Shown: positions 48,481 to 59,954 of the stretch, one piece after another
Layout: every line of letters begins with the position of its first letter
Numbering within the stretch: position 1 is the stretch's first letter
From: Thalassia testudinum
Taxonomy: Eukaryota; Streptophyta; Magnoliopsida; Alismatales; Hydrocharitaceae
NCBI GenBank assembly: GCA_037157565.1
Contig: JAZHRO010000012.1
Location: forward strand, 56,845,501-56,909,500
Length of the DNA stretch: 64,000 bases
Reading direction: 5' to 3'
Position numbers and translations under genes: made by a program
Notes under the pieces: generated by a model
Told to the model about the DNA's origin: nothing
Database searches by the model: none
Seen by the model: the letters and a program-made list of their open reading frames with translations, nothing else

Positions 48481-51077
48481 AGCTACGCATCAATTTTTAC
48501 GTCACCTTTTACATTTTAACCCACATCCTAAAATTAAATAACGTTGTGTTACATTGAGAAAAATATATATATAGGAAACATGCTCCAATAGTTCAACTAG
48601 TTAATAGTCCAATCCAAATTGGGTTGAAAAACATTAGGTTAGGTTATATATTACATTCCAATTCAACTCAACTGGCCGTGCGATCCTCCTTGCATGCACA
48701 TGTAGTTTGCTGTTTAATATTTCATAAGTCGGATGAATTAATGGATGTATGCATAGCAAAAGGCATTAAGTTAGATGGTGGAATACTAGGGTGTTAGGTA
48801 GTATGATAGACATAGTACACATGGATGTTTCTAAGTAGATGTTATTTCACTTGATTCCTAGCAAGGTTCAAATAAATATGGAGCGGGAAAAGATATAGGT
48901 AGATGTAAATGGGCACATCATAAGTGGATTTACTTAATTGTATATTTGATTGAATGGTGGGATGGACGGTGAGTTGGATCGATAAAAGTTCCTAACTACG
49001 ATTCATGCAAGCAAGCTATGTTGTTGAGCTGGTCTGATAACTCCACCCACCTGTCCAAACTAGCGGAGCTCTTTGACTCATAAATGATTTATTGCAAGGT
49101 TAAAAACGATCACCCCGATTTTGATCACTATTTTTTTTTTTTTTTGTCGAGAAAGATTTTGATCACCATTCCCGTCCTTTTTGAAGTACCAGCTTGGTTT
49201 TTGAACACAAATGCAGTTGCTTATTATTGAGTTTGGCATGTGTGAGTCACCCTCCCAACACCATCATGCGTGCACGATGAAGAAGAAAGGAGAAGAGGTT
49301 GTACTCAAAGGGATGAAGTAAGAGAGGAGCCAACAAGATAAAGTCTTTATTGATTTATTCACCAAATACATAGACTTCGCCGTTATAAAGGAAGAGATCT
49401 TAACTGAAAATAGTAAAAAATAGAAAGTCCTGATTATCCTAATAAATTTTTAATTATTCTAAAAAATAATTTACCCTAAAGGTATTTTATCAAACTTGAA
49501 AACAAACACCATTCTTCTCCACACTTATAAAAAAGGAACTTTCTATTTTTGTATTTGGTTGCACGTAGAAACCTACACCGTCAAATGCATATATTGACTT
49601 GGAAAAAGCGAAAAAACAAAGACAAATACTCTCCCAAATGTAGTTTTTCAAATTTCCAAAGGATAAACATAAATGTACTCCTATTTAGATATTCATATGT
49701 CGCCTGAGAAGAAAAAGAGTATTTCCCAAGAAGATGGAAAGAACCTAAAAAAAAACGTAGATCAAATCCTATTGATCCATTAGCTTCAAATCTTTAATAA
49801 TTATAACCAATCATCCAGGCATCGATACAGCACTGCTCCTATTAGTTTAGTTGCTATTTGTTTGCTGCATTAGTTTAGTGGGATCTCTCTCATCTTTCTG
49901 TCACTCTTTCTGTCTCTCTCTCATATATCACTTTTCTTTTGTTTTTTCTTTTATTTCAATTTTCTTACACATTGTTCATTGTGCACATTTGATTTAAATT
50001 TTATTTTCATCATCGATCTCATCAACTTGTGTTATTCTATTATAGATCAATATTAAGTATATTTCTCTAAAAATAAATAATAATATACATAAAAAATAAG
50101 ACGATGCAAACATAATATAAGATATTAACTGGAAATCAAAATACACTAAATGATATATTTTGTAATATGCAATGTGCTCTGATTTTGGATTGAATTTTTT
50201 ATTTTTCATCAATCAAAAATCAAATGCACCAGATAATACATTTTGTTACAATATACTTTTCATTTGATGTTATTTTGATTTTTGTACTCTTGCATTAAAG
50301 TGAATTTGCAATGTGCGATGCGTTTTAATTTTTTATTAGTATTTTTTATTTTTCATCGATAAAAATAAAATACATTGAATAATATATTTTACTACTATAT
50401 ATTTCATATTTGATATTCTTTTTAACTTTTAGTAAAGATAAATAAATATAGGAATACAAAAAACAAATATCCAATTCCACTTTTTTTTTTTTGGAAAACA
50501 TATTTCATTAATAAAAAAAAGGGAGTACTCGTTATAGAGGATGCATCTCGAAGGGAAGGGAGAATAGAAAATCTTAATCGACCTTAAGAGGGGAAGGTTA
50601 TTCTTCCTAGAAACAAAGGAAAGTAAAAAAAAAAGAAATCAACAGGTAAAAATTAGAGGAAAAAGAAAACAAAGTGTCACATAACGGGAATCGGACTATT
50701 TTTCAAAGAAGGACAATTTTACACTCGTAGTTACGGCAAGCGCCAACGAGATAGACTCGATGAATGTGCTAATGAGATATTGAATTACAATGACCCGAAG
50801 GTCAAATCCAACCCCGGACAAACGTCAATAGACTCAACTATTCAAAGCATGAGGTCACACGTGGAAATATTTCATCAATAATTGGTGTAGTTAGTGTGAT
50901 GAACGGCTTATTTGCAAACAACACAATGGTTGACTCTAGCTTTATTCAACCTATTATCCATTTGTATCGGGTTAAGAGAATTTAATTAGACATAAACTTA
51001 TTCTGTCTTTTATATGAATTAAGTTTAATTTATCTAAACTCTCAAATATCAAAATTCATTTATTTTAAATTTATTAT
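48481..51077. other. AT-rich intergenic stretch
   Basis: No gene is seen. Near 50478-50600 a poly-T followed by a segment (CATATTTCATTAATAAAA) that recurs in similar form at about 56826-56870 may be the inverse of a LINE-type A-rich tail. This is only a guess. Confidence 0.4.
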
Positions 51078-51692
51078 GTTAAGATTCATTTGGATACGGG
51101 ATAATAGATTAATATGGAATAAGTGAGAAAATGTATTTGTTTGGTTGGTAAAATAAATGATAAGATAATCAGGAGGATAAAATTATTAGTGTATGGGCGT
51201 GATGTTAATAGGTATTTGTTTAATATTAAAAGTGTAAGTAGAAGATATAATGAATATTTGTTTAATATTAAAAGTAAGAGTAGAGAATGTATTGCATATT
51301 TATTTAGGCTCTTGCGGTAGGGTTTTGGAAGTTTTTCCCATTATGAGAGTTTTGTTGGAGTTTTTCTAAATAATTGAATCCAAATTTTTATATAATTATT
51401 TTCAATCATTTCAATAAAATGACAACAACCTTCGCTCCCACTTTTATTATTAAACAAATTTCACTGCATTCTTTACTTTTATTTTTAATATTAAATAAAT
51501 ATCAACTACATCGTCCACTTTTACTTTTAATATTAAATAAATACTCACTAATATTATATTAATATACTAATCATTTTATTCAATCACTTAACCTCATAGT
51601 TATTTTACCACTCAAATAAGCAACTATCTTCACTTAGTCCATGTTAATCTATTCCTACAATATTTTATTTTGCATTCAAACATATCCTTAAT
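51078..51692. mobile_element. Foldback/MITE-like element (about 615 bp)
   Basis: The two halves are inverted copies: left GATTCATTTGGATACGGGAT..., right the inverse of GGATATGTTTGAATGC.... Inner arms repeat TTTGTTTAATATTAAAAGT twice on the left, and the inverse (ACTTTTATTTTTAATATTAAA) recurs on the right. TTAA flanks both ends, fitting the TWA/TTAA target of Tourist-like (PIF/Harbinger) MITEs. The short open frames here are shadows of the repeat. Confidence 0.6.
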
Positions 51693-51764
51693 ATTCAAAG
51701 TAAAAGTGGAGATTATTACAATTTAATTAAAAAACTTTTAAAAAAATCTAATAAAAACTCTAAG

Positions 51765-52070
51765 ACCTCATTTAGTAAGGATAATAAATTTGTGAAATAA
51801 ATAAAGAAATAGAAAATAAATAAAATAAATCGTAAAATAAATGAATTAATAGATTTGAATGTTTTGACTAATTAAAATTATTCTACAAAAAAGATGTAAT
51901 AATTTTAGCCTAGATTAATTATCACTTAACTTGATGCAAGTGAAGATTAAACTATGTGATAAATTAAATATTTAATCTAATATAAATTCATTTAATCTGA
52001 CAATCAAACTTTACTTGAGAGGGAAAACCTTGCTAACTCACCTCTAAATTGGACCTTACCGAACACCACT
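51765..52070. mobile_element. Candidate second MITE-like element
   Basis: Left CCTCATTTAGTAAGGATAAT and right the inverse of GTGTTCGGTAAGGTCC resemble the 'TTTGGTAAGG' type of MITE ends. The body is AT-rich and non-coding. The support is only end similarity. Confidence 0.35.
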
Positions 52071-53149
52071 TTATATGTAACTAATTTTTGGCATGGGCGT
52101 TGCCCCCCGAATCGAAGATTAAAATTTGTAACGTATTTATAAATCACAATTCAAATAATATAAATATTAAAAATAGGTAACAAACTACAATGCTAACATC
52201 AAATACATTCGATTTTTTTTTTAAGTAAACCGCACTGCATAGTAATCTGATTCAGAATGGCAACTTAACAAAGAGAACATAACTAATGACATCATGAAAT
52301 GCAAGAATGTATTAAAAGTTCAACCGATTTTGATGATCCAAAAGGAATGACTTCAATGATCTATCTAAAAATAACCCTTACCCATTTATATACTCTATTT
52401 TCTGAGTAAAATTCTCTTATATTTTGAACATCAATTCCACATATGAGAAACAATTAATTAGAAGTCAAAGTGTCAAATAATTTTCTCTGTATTCACATCT
52501 CCTATAAACAATATTTAATAATAGCATTGCTTTGAAGTCATGTGGAGGGTCTTTGACAACGACCCTTTATAATTAGAGAAAAGAAGTCATATTAAGTAAA
52601 AAAATAACTTTTGCATAAATATCTCACATATTTGTGTTAAAAAGAATGCATTACCAATCCTATCTGATAAAATTTAATAATAATATGAGAAGAATTTGGC
52701 ATTGTTTCAAAATGTAATACGAACCTTGCGTATTAAATGGAATCGACGAGCCCATATATGATCGTTGCATAGGAAATTGGAATGATGAAGCAGGAAAATT
52801 CTCCAATTATGTCAACTTTATACGAAACATGCCACCATAACTAAATCAATGCAGAATGTAAAGCACTACAGTGAAAATCATATCACAGTAAAAGTGCAAA
52901 CTTAGAGTGTAAATATGGAATTATAACTTTGTAAAGACACTTGTTTGAGATCTATCAAGGAAGTTGGTTGCTAGCCTTACGTTGAAAGGGTAAATAATGT
53001 AAGTGGTTGATAGAGATAATGAGAAGAATGTATGCTAAACCTTTGATACCCTCAACTTTAGACTCATCAGGTGAGATGGTAAACCCTTAAATCCCATCAA
53101 AGAGATGGCATCTGACTTCAACATTAGAACAATTCATTTAAGACCAGAG
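52071..53149. other. Intergenic stretch downstream of the AP2 pseudogene
   Basis: AT-rich, without open frames of note. It could include decayed introns or 3' parts of the AP2 gene, but I found no second-repeat AP2 motif in it. Confidence 0.4.
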
Positions 53150-53516
53150 TTACATGGAAGCTCCGCGTGAGAACCCACTGCTCTTTCTAAAAATAGGTAA
53201 GCACCCGATGCACTTTATATTAGTACCTAAATGCCGAAGAGATTTATATGCACCTTGCAAGAGTAGAGATTAAAATGGACGTATGTGATAGGTAAAGATC
53301 ATAACCTTCGTAAATGCGCCTCATTTCATTTCTTCAAGTTCCTCTTGTGCAACAAAAGCATAATCTATATTAGTTTCCAAAAAAGATTCAGATCCTATAA
53401 ACCCTAAATACATAGTGTTGGTCCAATCGGGAAGTTAATATGGGTAGAAGGCCCCTAATATTTAAGTGCAGCCAAGTCATGTGCCCTTGTTGCCTCCTCT
53501 TCCATGTTATATCCGC
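53150..53516 (-). pseudogene. Fragment of an AINTEGUMENTA-like (AIL/PLT) AP2 transcription factor gene
   Basis: Minus-strand pieces match consecutive parts of AIL proteins. 53516-53428 encodes GYNMEEEATRAHDLAALKY, a stop (TAG, 53455-53457) where the family has Trp, then GPSTHINFP, which is the end of AP2 repeat 1. It is preceded by an intact acceptor (TTACAG), exactly where AIL genes have an intron after the tiny VYL exon. 53350-53321 encodes EELEEMK from the linker, and 53188-53153 encodes RKSSGFSRGASM followed by TAA, the start of AP2 repeat 2. AIL proteins are DNA-binding regulators of meristem and organ growth. Stops, a lost donor and missing domain parts show a dead fragment. The retained intron border suggests a DNA-level duplicate, not a retrocopy. 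Confidence 0.75.
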
Positions 53517-54108
53517 CTGTAATCCAAAAATAGGGCAGTAAGAAGTGGAACCACACACAAGCTTGCAATTTGAAAAAAAATCTTCAAAAAAAAAGGTAAT
53601 GGTAGTTTTCTAAAAAAAAAGAAGCATCTAAAAATAAAGGGAAGCATGCTCCTCCAGGAGACTTCGAGGTGGTGGGGATCAGATTTCTTAGACTGGTTGG
53701 AATTTGGAATGATATTTTCTTCTTCTTTTTTTTTTGTTTTTTTTTGGCCAAATAATTTTGAGTGGGGATTGGGATTGCAAAATTTGGAAAAGTACGGAGT
53801 AGTTTACGTCGGGAACATCCGGATGCGGTAGATGTGATAGTGAGGTGAATGCGAATACTGGCCCACCACAACCCTGACCTGAGAGGGTAAAATTATTTGT
53901 GAAAAATAATATTATGGCCCGCTTCGTAGATTCGTCCGATGATGATGGTGATGATTGGAAATGGTGGAGTGATTATCTAGGCAACCATCCTTGTCAAAAT
54001 TTTCGAAATTTTTAAATCAAAAAGTGAAAAAAAATCTAAAAATGTGCCTGATGTATATCTTGGCCTTGAATTGATGAAAATAGGCAAGTGTAGGTCTAAT
54101 GGATTCTT
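53517..54108. other. Intergenic stretch left of LTR D1
   Basis: Contains several poly-A and poly-T runs and open frames on both strands (53584-53871 minus, 53646-53831 plus) with no recognised domain. It may include decayed 5' parts of the AP2 pseudogene, but I see no AP2 repeat-1 start in it. Confidence 0.4.
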
Positions 54109-55460
54109 TGTAACGATTCGATTTCCGAATCCTTACGAGATACGAGAATCGGATTGACTCGACTAATCCCAATACCCAGTCGTCCAACGAGAAAGTAACC
54201 AAAAGAGCAGTAAAATAAACCACATTCACCATGTATATAACTAGCAGTAGCAAAATACAGCAGTAAATGAAAGAAATACTACATTATATACCACCACAAC
54301 AGCAGAGAAATAAACATGTACATAACATAAAGTTTCCGGTAAAGAAAGTACAGGGAGTAACAAAGAAAACTACTCACTACAGTGAAAGAAAAGTACAGAA
54401 AGTACTACAGGTAACCCTACTGGACCCAGCGTCCTCTGCAGCCGCTGACTCTGGCTGCTCAACACCTGGTCCTGAAAAGGTAACAAGGGTGACACGTCAG
54501 CGAAATGCTGAGTACAGTGGCAACTAAAAATTAAATAAACAGTAGAGCGTACAGTAGCTATTATATTTTTACTTTCTTTATTTACGTCTTTTTATTATTT
54601 CACTATTGATTTATTTCTCAGATCCTTCTCTTGATCTTGAATGTTCCTCGTGGGAACGATCTTGATTGCAGTCTTTTCCGAAAAGTAGAAGTAACACGTG
54701 GTGCTCTCCTGGCCAGGAGAGTCCCTTGTGGTGGTCCTACCCTCAGTCAACCACCCCAAGGTCGCTGACAGACGTAACGGTGACTACGACACGTGCGATA
54801 AACGTACTGGTAGCTACCCCGCACTGGCACGTGGTCAGTCGTTTCCGTTAACGGGTACGCCCAAAGCACAGCACGGAACCAGTATAGGGCAGAGCCCTCT
54901 CAGTAACAGGGGTCCAACCCCTCCACAGTAACCAAACAGGGGTTTTGCCCCTCCACAGTCCGCGCACCCTCTCCTGACTACCCTGGTTTGCCCAGTGGGC
55001 CTAACAAGTTGATGTAGGAGGGCCAGCAAAACCCCGGGGCCCGTGGGGTAGCTAGTACTCTCCTTACACTAGTAGCTCTCATCGGTACTATGTACACGAG
55101 GGTCAAAAGTCAATACAAAGTGGCCAGACCTAACCCCGGGTCCCTGGGGCGGCTAGCTTCGCTCTGCACTAAACAGAGGGACAGTCGCTTTCCTTGGTAT
55201 TCCGTACTCAAGGGCCAGCTCACTTCCCCAATTCTATTCCATTCCCTTTCCAGGAGTTCTACTCCTAATTCCCCGTAGGGTTCAAGCTCTTTTAACTCAA
55301 CCAATTTAGGTTTCACCATTCCAGCTTTACGTTCATACAACCCATGTTCTCAATCATACGTATTCATTCATAACAGGCAGCTGTTAACCAATTTACAGGC
55401 AGTTATCATTTCCTTTCAACTATTCCAAGACTGCAATATTTATATATTCAACTAGTTTTC

Positions 55461-55600
55461 CAGTCCTAGGCTTCATGCCGTACCCTAAGATCTATCATTC
55501 AATCTAGTTTTCCAATCCTAAGATTCATGCAATACCCTAAGATCTATCATTCAATCTAATTTCTCAGTCCTAGGGTTCTTGCAATGCCCTAGACTCTATT
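55461..55600. repeat. tandem repeat, about 54 bp x3, in LTR D1
   Basis: Units contain CCTAAGATTCATGCAATACCCTAAGATC-like wording followed by TATCATTCAATCTA. D2 has the same array at about 58498-58640, so it predates both insertions. Confidence 0.75.
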
Positions 55601-55884
55601 AATTGTTTCATAATTATAACAAATTTGTTAAATAAATTAAAAAGCCACTCTACCAGCGAAATCGGGAGTACTGGGGGCGTGGTAGGCAATCCTGCGCACC
55701 TCCGCAACCTCTGAGACTGCAACGGAACGGGGTCATAACATAAGGATCAAACACAAGGAGTTTCTCAGAACAATATACAATTACTGTAAACGGATAGAGG
55801 AATTAATTCTGGAAAGAACGCAACTCGGAACGTGGAAAACAGACTCCGAACCGGCCCTAAACGGGTTAAAAACGACGAAACTAT

Positions 55885-56290
55885 CCAAAATCAGACGTCT
55901 GGAACATCTTCTAGACGTCTTAAAAGGTGGATCGGTCGTACCTCAGTTCTGCGTAGTCCTTCAGACGTCCAGAAGCCCGTTGGAACGTCTGGCCTTGGTT
56001 TCCAGACGTCCGATTGTCACCCCGGACATCTGGAGGTCCTCTCTGTCGTCTGGCACTGCGGCCAAACATCTGATTCACGTGGGATGGCGAACCCTCGCAC
56101 CCTCCCGAGCAGGACCTGCGCACACATACACTTGCTCTCAGCATGACGAAGTGCAGAAGAAAACGCAGCGGACGGCTGCATGGCCGTACACGCGCAAAAG
56201 GAGAAGATAAGAAATATCTTACTTGTCAGACGTCTGGACCGTCCTTCAGATGCCTTCGGCGTCGTCTGGACATAAGTCCAGACATTTGAT
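55885..56290. repeat. CAGACGTCTG-type palindrome cluster in D1
   Basis: About eleven sites (for example AGACGTCTGG at 55893, TAGACGTCTT near 55912, CAGACGTCC at about 55963 and 56003, AGACGTCTGG near 56228), many with CpG decay to ATCT or ACAT forms. Confidence 0.85.
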
Positions 56291-56486
56291 TCTGGAAAAT
56301 TTTCCAGAACCAGAACCCGACTCACTCTTCGCCCGCGACGCACGGCCGCGCCCCGTCCGCCTGCTACTCGAGCTGCAGCAGCCCCTCCGCGACACCCCAC
56401 GCCCGCCGCTCACTCGCTCGCGCTCTCGCTGGCAGGGAGAAGGAGAAGAGAAAGGCGGAGGAGATGAGGGTGAAGGAGAGGGCGAG

Positions 56487-56499
56487 GGTTTATATAAGG
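56487..56499 (-). promoter_or_regulatory. TATA box of LTR D1
   Basis: CCTTATATAAACC on the minus strand, about 215 bp from the LTR start. Confidence 0.6.
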
Positions 56500-56711
56500 C
56501 AGTGCGGGGAGAGAGAGAAGAGAGACGGCGCGTTTGCAGGAAGAGAGAGGAAAAAGAAGACGAAGGCGGCGGGCGCAGTCTGTGCGCGCATGCGCGCAAA
56601 CGCAACCCGGTACGCCGAAAAAATTTATTACCAGATGTATGGAAAGGGTTCCAGACGTCTGGACCACTTCCCAAACGTCTTAAAAATCCGTCTGATGCCA
56701 CATTCGTAATA

Positions 56712-57042
56712 CTCTTGCAGTGGGTGTCGAAGAGTCAAGGTGCACGTAATTTATCTTTTTTGCTTTTGAAGGTAAAGATATTGGTGTGATATTCAACCAT
56801 TGAATATATATTTTACTATATATATATTTTTTTAATTATAATAAAACAATATTTCATTCATGGAAAAAAAATGGGATACATAAAACAAAGAAGCCTAAAC
56901 TCAAGGGCACAACAACCCTTCGAGGGCCAAAACTCAAGAACACAAGAACCAGACGAATAACAAAAAAAGACTTTGATATTGATATAAACAAAATCTTTGG
57001 TAGTTTCTCCTTTCTATGTGTGATGACTTGTCATTATGGCAA
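56712..57042. other. Spacer between D1 and an LTR scrap
   Basis: Begins with AT-rich sequence. An A-rich, open-frame-free stretch from about 56820 (ATATTTCATTCATGG) resembles 50490-50520. No gene. Confidence 0.4.
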
Positions 57043-57158
57043 TGTTACGACCTGGATTTCTACCTTAGTAGGAATCCAAATTGATTTTCCAATATTTTCT
57101 TAGGATTTACAGTAGTTCAAGTAAACTGATGCGAAGATAGAACCTAAGTAATAAAAAT
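57043..57158 (-). mobile_element. Scrap of another Tekay-type LTR 3' end
   Basis: TGTTACGACCTGG at 57043 is the inverse of the LTR 3' end, but the following sequence differs from D1 and D2. It is cut at 57158 where D2 starts, so it is probably an older LTR of a related family into which the D2 element inserted. Confidence 0.45.
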
Positions 57159-58929
57159 TGTAACGACCCGATTCCCAAGTCTCTACGAGACACGAGAATC
57201 GGATTGACTCGACTAATCCCAAGACCTAGTCGTCCAACAAGGAATTAACCAAAAGAGCAGTAAAATAAACCACATTCAGCATGAATATAACTAGCAGTAA
57301 CAAAATACAGCAGTAAGAAAAGGAACTACTACAATATACACCACCACAACAGTAGAACAACAAATATGTACATAACATGAAGTTTACAATAAAGAAGTAC
57401 AAGGAGTAACAAGGAAACTACTCACTACAGTGGCAGAAAGTACAAAAAGAACTGCAGGTAACGCTACTGGATCCTACTCGGCCCAGCGTCCTCTACAGCC
57501 GCTGACCCTGGTTGCTCAACACCTGGTCCTGAAAAGTAGCGAGTGTAACACGTCAGCGAAACGCTGAGTAGAGTGGCAGCTAAAAACTAAAGAAGCAGTA
57601 GAGTGTACAGTAGCTGTTATATTTTACTTTCTTTATTTACGTCATTTTATTATTTCACGATTTATTTATTTCTTAGATCTTTCACTTGATCTCGAATGTT
57701 CCTCGTGGGAACGATCTTGATTGCAGTCTTTTCCGAAAAGTAGAAGTAACACGTGGTGCTCTCCTGGCCGGGAGAGTCCCCGTGGTGATCCTACCCTCAG
57801 TCAATCACCCCAGGGTCGCTGACAGACGTAACGGTGACTACGGCACGCGCGATAAGCGCACGGGTAGCTACCCCGCACTAGCACACGGTCAATCGTTTCC
57901 GTTAACGGGTGCGCCCAAAGCACAGTACGGAACCAGTATAGGGCAGAGCCCTCTCAGTAACAGGGGTCCAACCCCTCCACAGTTAGCGCACCCTCGCTTG
58001 ACTACCCTGGTTTACCCAGTGGGCCTAACAAGTCGGTGTAGGAGGCTAGCAGAACCCCGGGGCCTGTGGGGTAGCTAGTGCTCTCCCTACACTAGTAGCT
58101 CTCCTCGGTACTGCATACGCGAGGGCCAGCAAGTCGGTGCATAGTGGCCAAACCCACCCCGGTCTCAACCTGAGGGCGACAAGCTCCCCTCTACACTAAG
58201 AGGTAATGTGTGCTCTCGTTGGTACCACGTACCCCAGAGACAACACACTTCCACGTCTTTCTTTCTCAGTTACATCCATTCTCTTTCTAGGAGTTCTACT
58301 CCTAATTCCCCGTAGGGTTCCAGCTCTTTAACTCAGCACATTTAGGTTTCACCGTTCCAGTTTTACGTTCATACAACCCATGTTCTCAATCATATTTATT
58401 CCTTCATAACAGGCAGCGGTTAAATCAATTTACAAGCAGCTATTATTTCCTTTCCACCTTTCCAAGACTGCAATATTTATATACATATCACTAGTTTTCC
58501 AGTCCTAAAATTCATGCCGTACCCTAGGATCGATCATTCAATCTAGTTTCTAGTCCTAGGTTTCATGCAATACCCTATGATCTATCATTCAATCTAGTTT
58601 CCCAGTCCTAGGGTTCATGTAGTGTCCTAGACTCTATTAATTATTCCACAATTGTAATAATTTTGAATTAAGTAAATTAAAAGCCACTCTACCAGCTACA
58701 ACGGGAGTACTGGGGGCGTGGTTGGAAATCCCACACGCCTCCGCAACCCCCAAGACTGCAATGGAACGGGGTCCTAACACAAGGATCAAACACAAGGAGT
58801 TTCTCAGAATGGTATATAATTTCTGTAAACGGGTAGAGGATTTTATTCTGGAAAGAACGCAACTCGAAACGCAGAAAACAGACTCCAAACGGGTCCTAAA
58901 TAGGTCGAAAACGACGAAACTACCCAAAA

Positions 58930-59310
58930 TTAGACGTCTGGAACCTCTTCCAGACGTCTTAAAATGTGGGTCAGAGCGTACCTTCATTCTGTGTAGTCCC
59001 TCAGACGTCCAGAAGCTTGTGGGGGCGTCTGGCTTAGTTCCCAGACGTCCGATGGCCACCCCGGACGTCTGGAAGTCCTTCCCGTCGTCTGGCACTGCGG
59101 CCAGACGTCCGATTCATGTGGGATGGTGAGCCCTCGCGCCCTCCCGAGCAGAACCTGCACGCACCCATACCTGCTCTTAGTACGACGGGTCGCAGACGAA
59201 GGCGCGGCGGACGGCTGCATGGCCGTACGCGTGAAAAGGAAGAAGACCGAAATATCTTACCTGACAGACGTCTGGACTCTTCACCGTCGTCTGGTCGTAA
59301 GCCCAGACGT
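58930..59310. repeat. CAGACGTCTG-type palindrome cluster in D2
   Basis: About eleven sites within 380 bp, including AGACGTCTGG near 58934 and 59267 and CAGACGTCTGATT near 59303, with less CpG decay than in A. Confidence 0.85.
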
Positions 59311-59643
59311 CTGATTCTGGAAAAATTTCCAGAATCAGAGTTCAACTCGCCCTCCGCCCGCAACGCACGACCGCGCCGTGCCTCGTCCGCCTGCTGCTCG
59401 AGCTGCAGCAGTCCCTCTGCGACACTCCACGCCTGCTGCTCCCCCCCCCCCGGCCGGCTGGCTCTAGCTGCCCCGGCAAGCTCGAGCCCTCACGGTCGAG
59501 CGTCTCCTCCCTCGCGCAACACCTCCTCCAGCACACTCGCTGCGACCGCTGCTACCGCCGCTCGCTCACTCGAGCTCTCGCACCGGCTGGGAGAAGAAGA
59601 TAAAGGACGCGGAGGAGATGAGGGTGAGGGAGAGGGCGAGGGG

Positions 59644-59652
59644 CCTTATAAG
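59644..59652 (-). promoter_or_regulatory. TATA box of LTR D2
   Basis: CTTATAAGG on the minus strand, about 220 bp from the LTR start. Confidence 0.55.
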
Positions 59653-59954
59653 GTCGCACGGGGAGAGAGAGAGAGAAGCGCTGCGCCCTGCAGGAGGAGA
59701 GAGGGAAAAAGAAGGAAGAGAGCTGCGGGTGCAGGTCTGCGTGCGCATGCTCGCAGACGCAACCCCGTACGCCGCAAAAATTTAATACCAGACATCTGGA
59801 AAGGGTTCCAAACGTTTGGGCCACTTCCCAGACATCTTAAAAACCCGTCTTGAGGCCGCGTTAGTAACAATATAAAAAACTCAAAGGAAGTTTCGTCCCC
59901 GAAACTTGTGCTAACTAGGGTGCGGAAAGAACGACATATAAAAACATAACAAAC

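Larger units (their letters stand above)
54109..56711 (-). mobile_element. Solo LTR D1, Tekay-type (2603 bp)
   Basis: On the plus strand it runs from TGTAACGATTCG to CATTCGTAATA and aligns with D2 throughout. The flanks TTCTT (54104-54108) and CTCTT (56712-56716) match at four of five positions. There is no internal domain. It holds a three-copy tandem repeat of about 54 bp (55461-55600), CAGACGTCTG-type sites (55885-56290 and 56630-56690) and a minus-strand TATA box at 56487-56499. The final CA is decayed to TA. Confidence 0.8.
57159..59869 (-). mobile_element. 3' LTR (D2) of a Tekay-type Ty3 element (2711 bp)
   Basis: On the minus strand it starts TGTTACTAACG at 59869 and ends CGGGTCGTTACA at 57159. 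It lies just downstream of the pol region, separated by the TTTCGGGGACGAAAC block that typically precedes the 3' LTR in such elements. It has the same layout as A, C1, C2 and D1: early palindromes (59785-59840), TATA (59644-59652), GC-rich leader, second palindrome cluster (58930-59310), tandem blocks. This copy fixes the orientation and lineage of all the solo LTRs. Confidence 0.85.

Noticed and set aside
56223..56789. 188-residue plus-strand frame in D1 and its 245-residue counterpart in D2 (59116-59853)
   Set aside because: Both run antisense through the LTR promoter and palindrome clusters. Their similarity reflects LTR homology, and no domain is visible.
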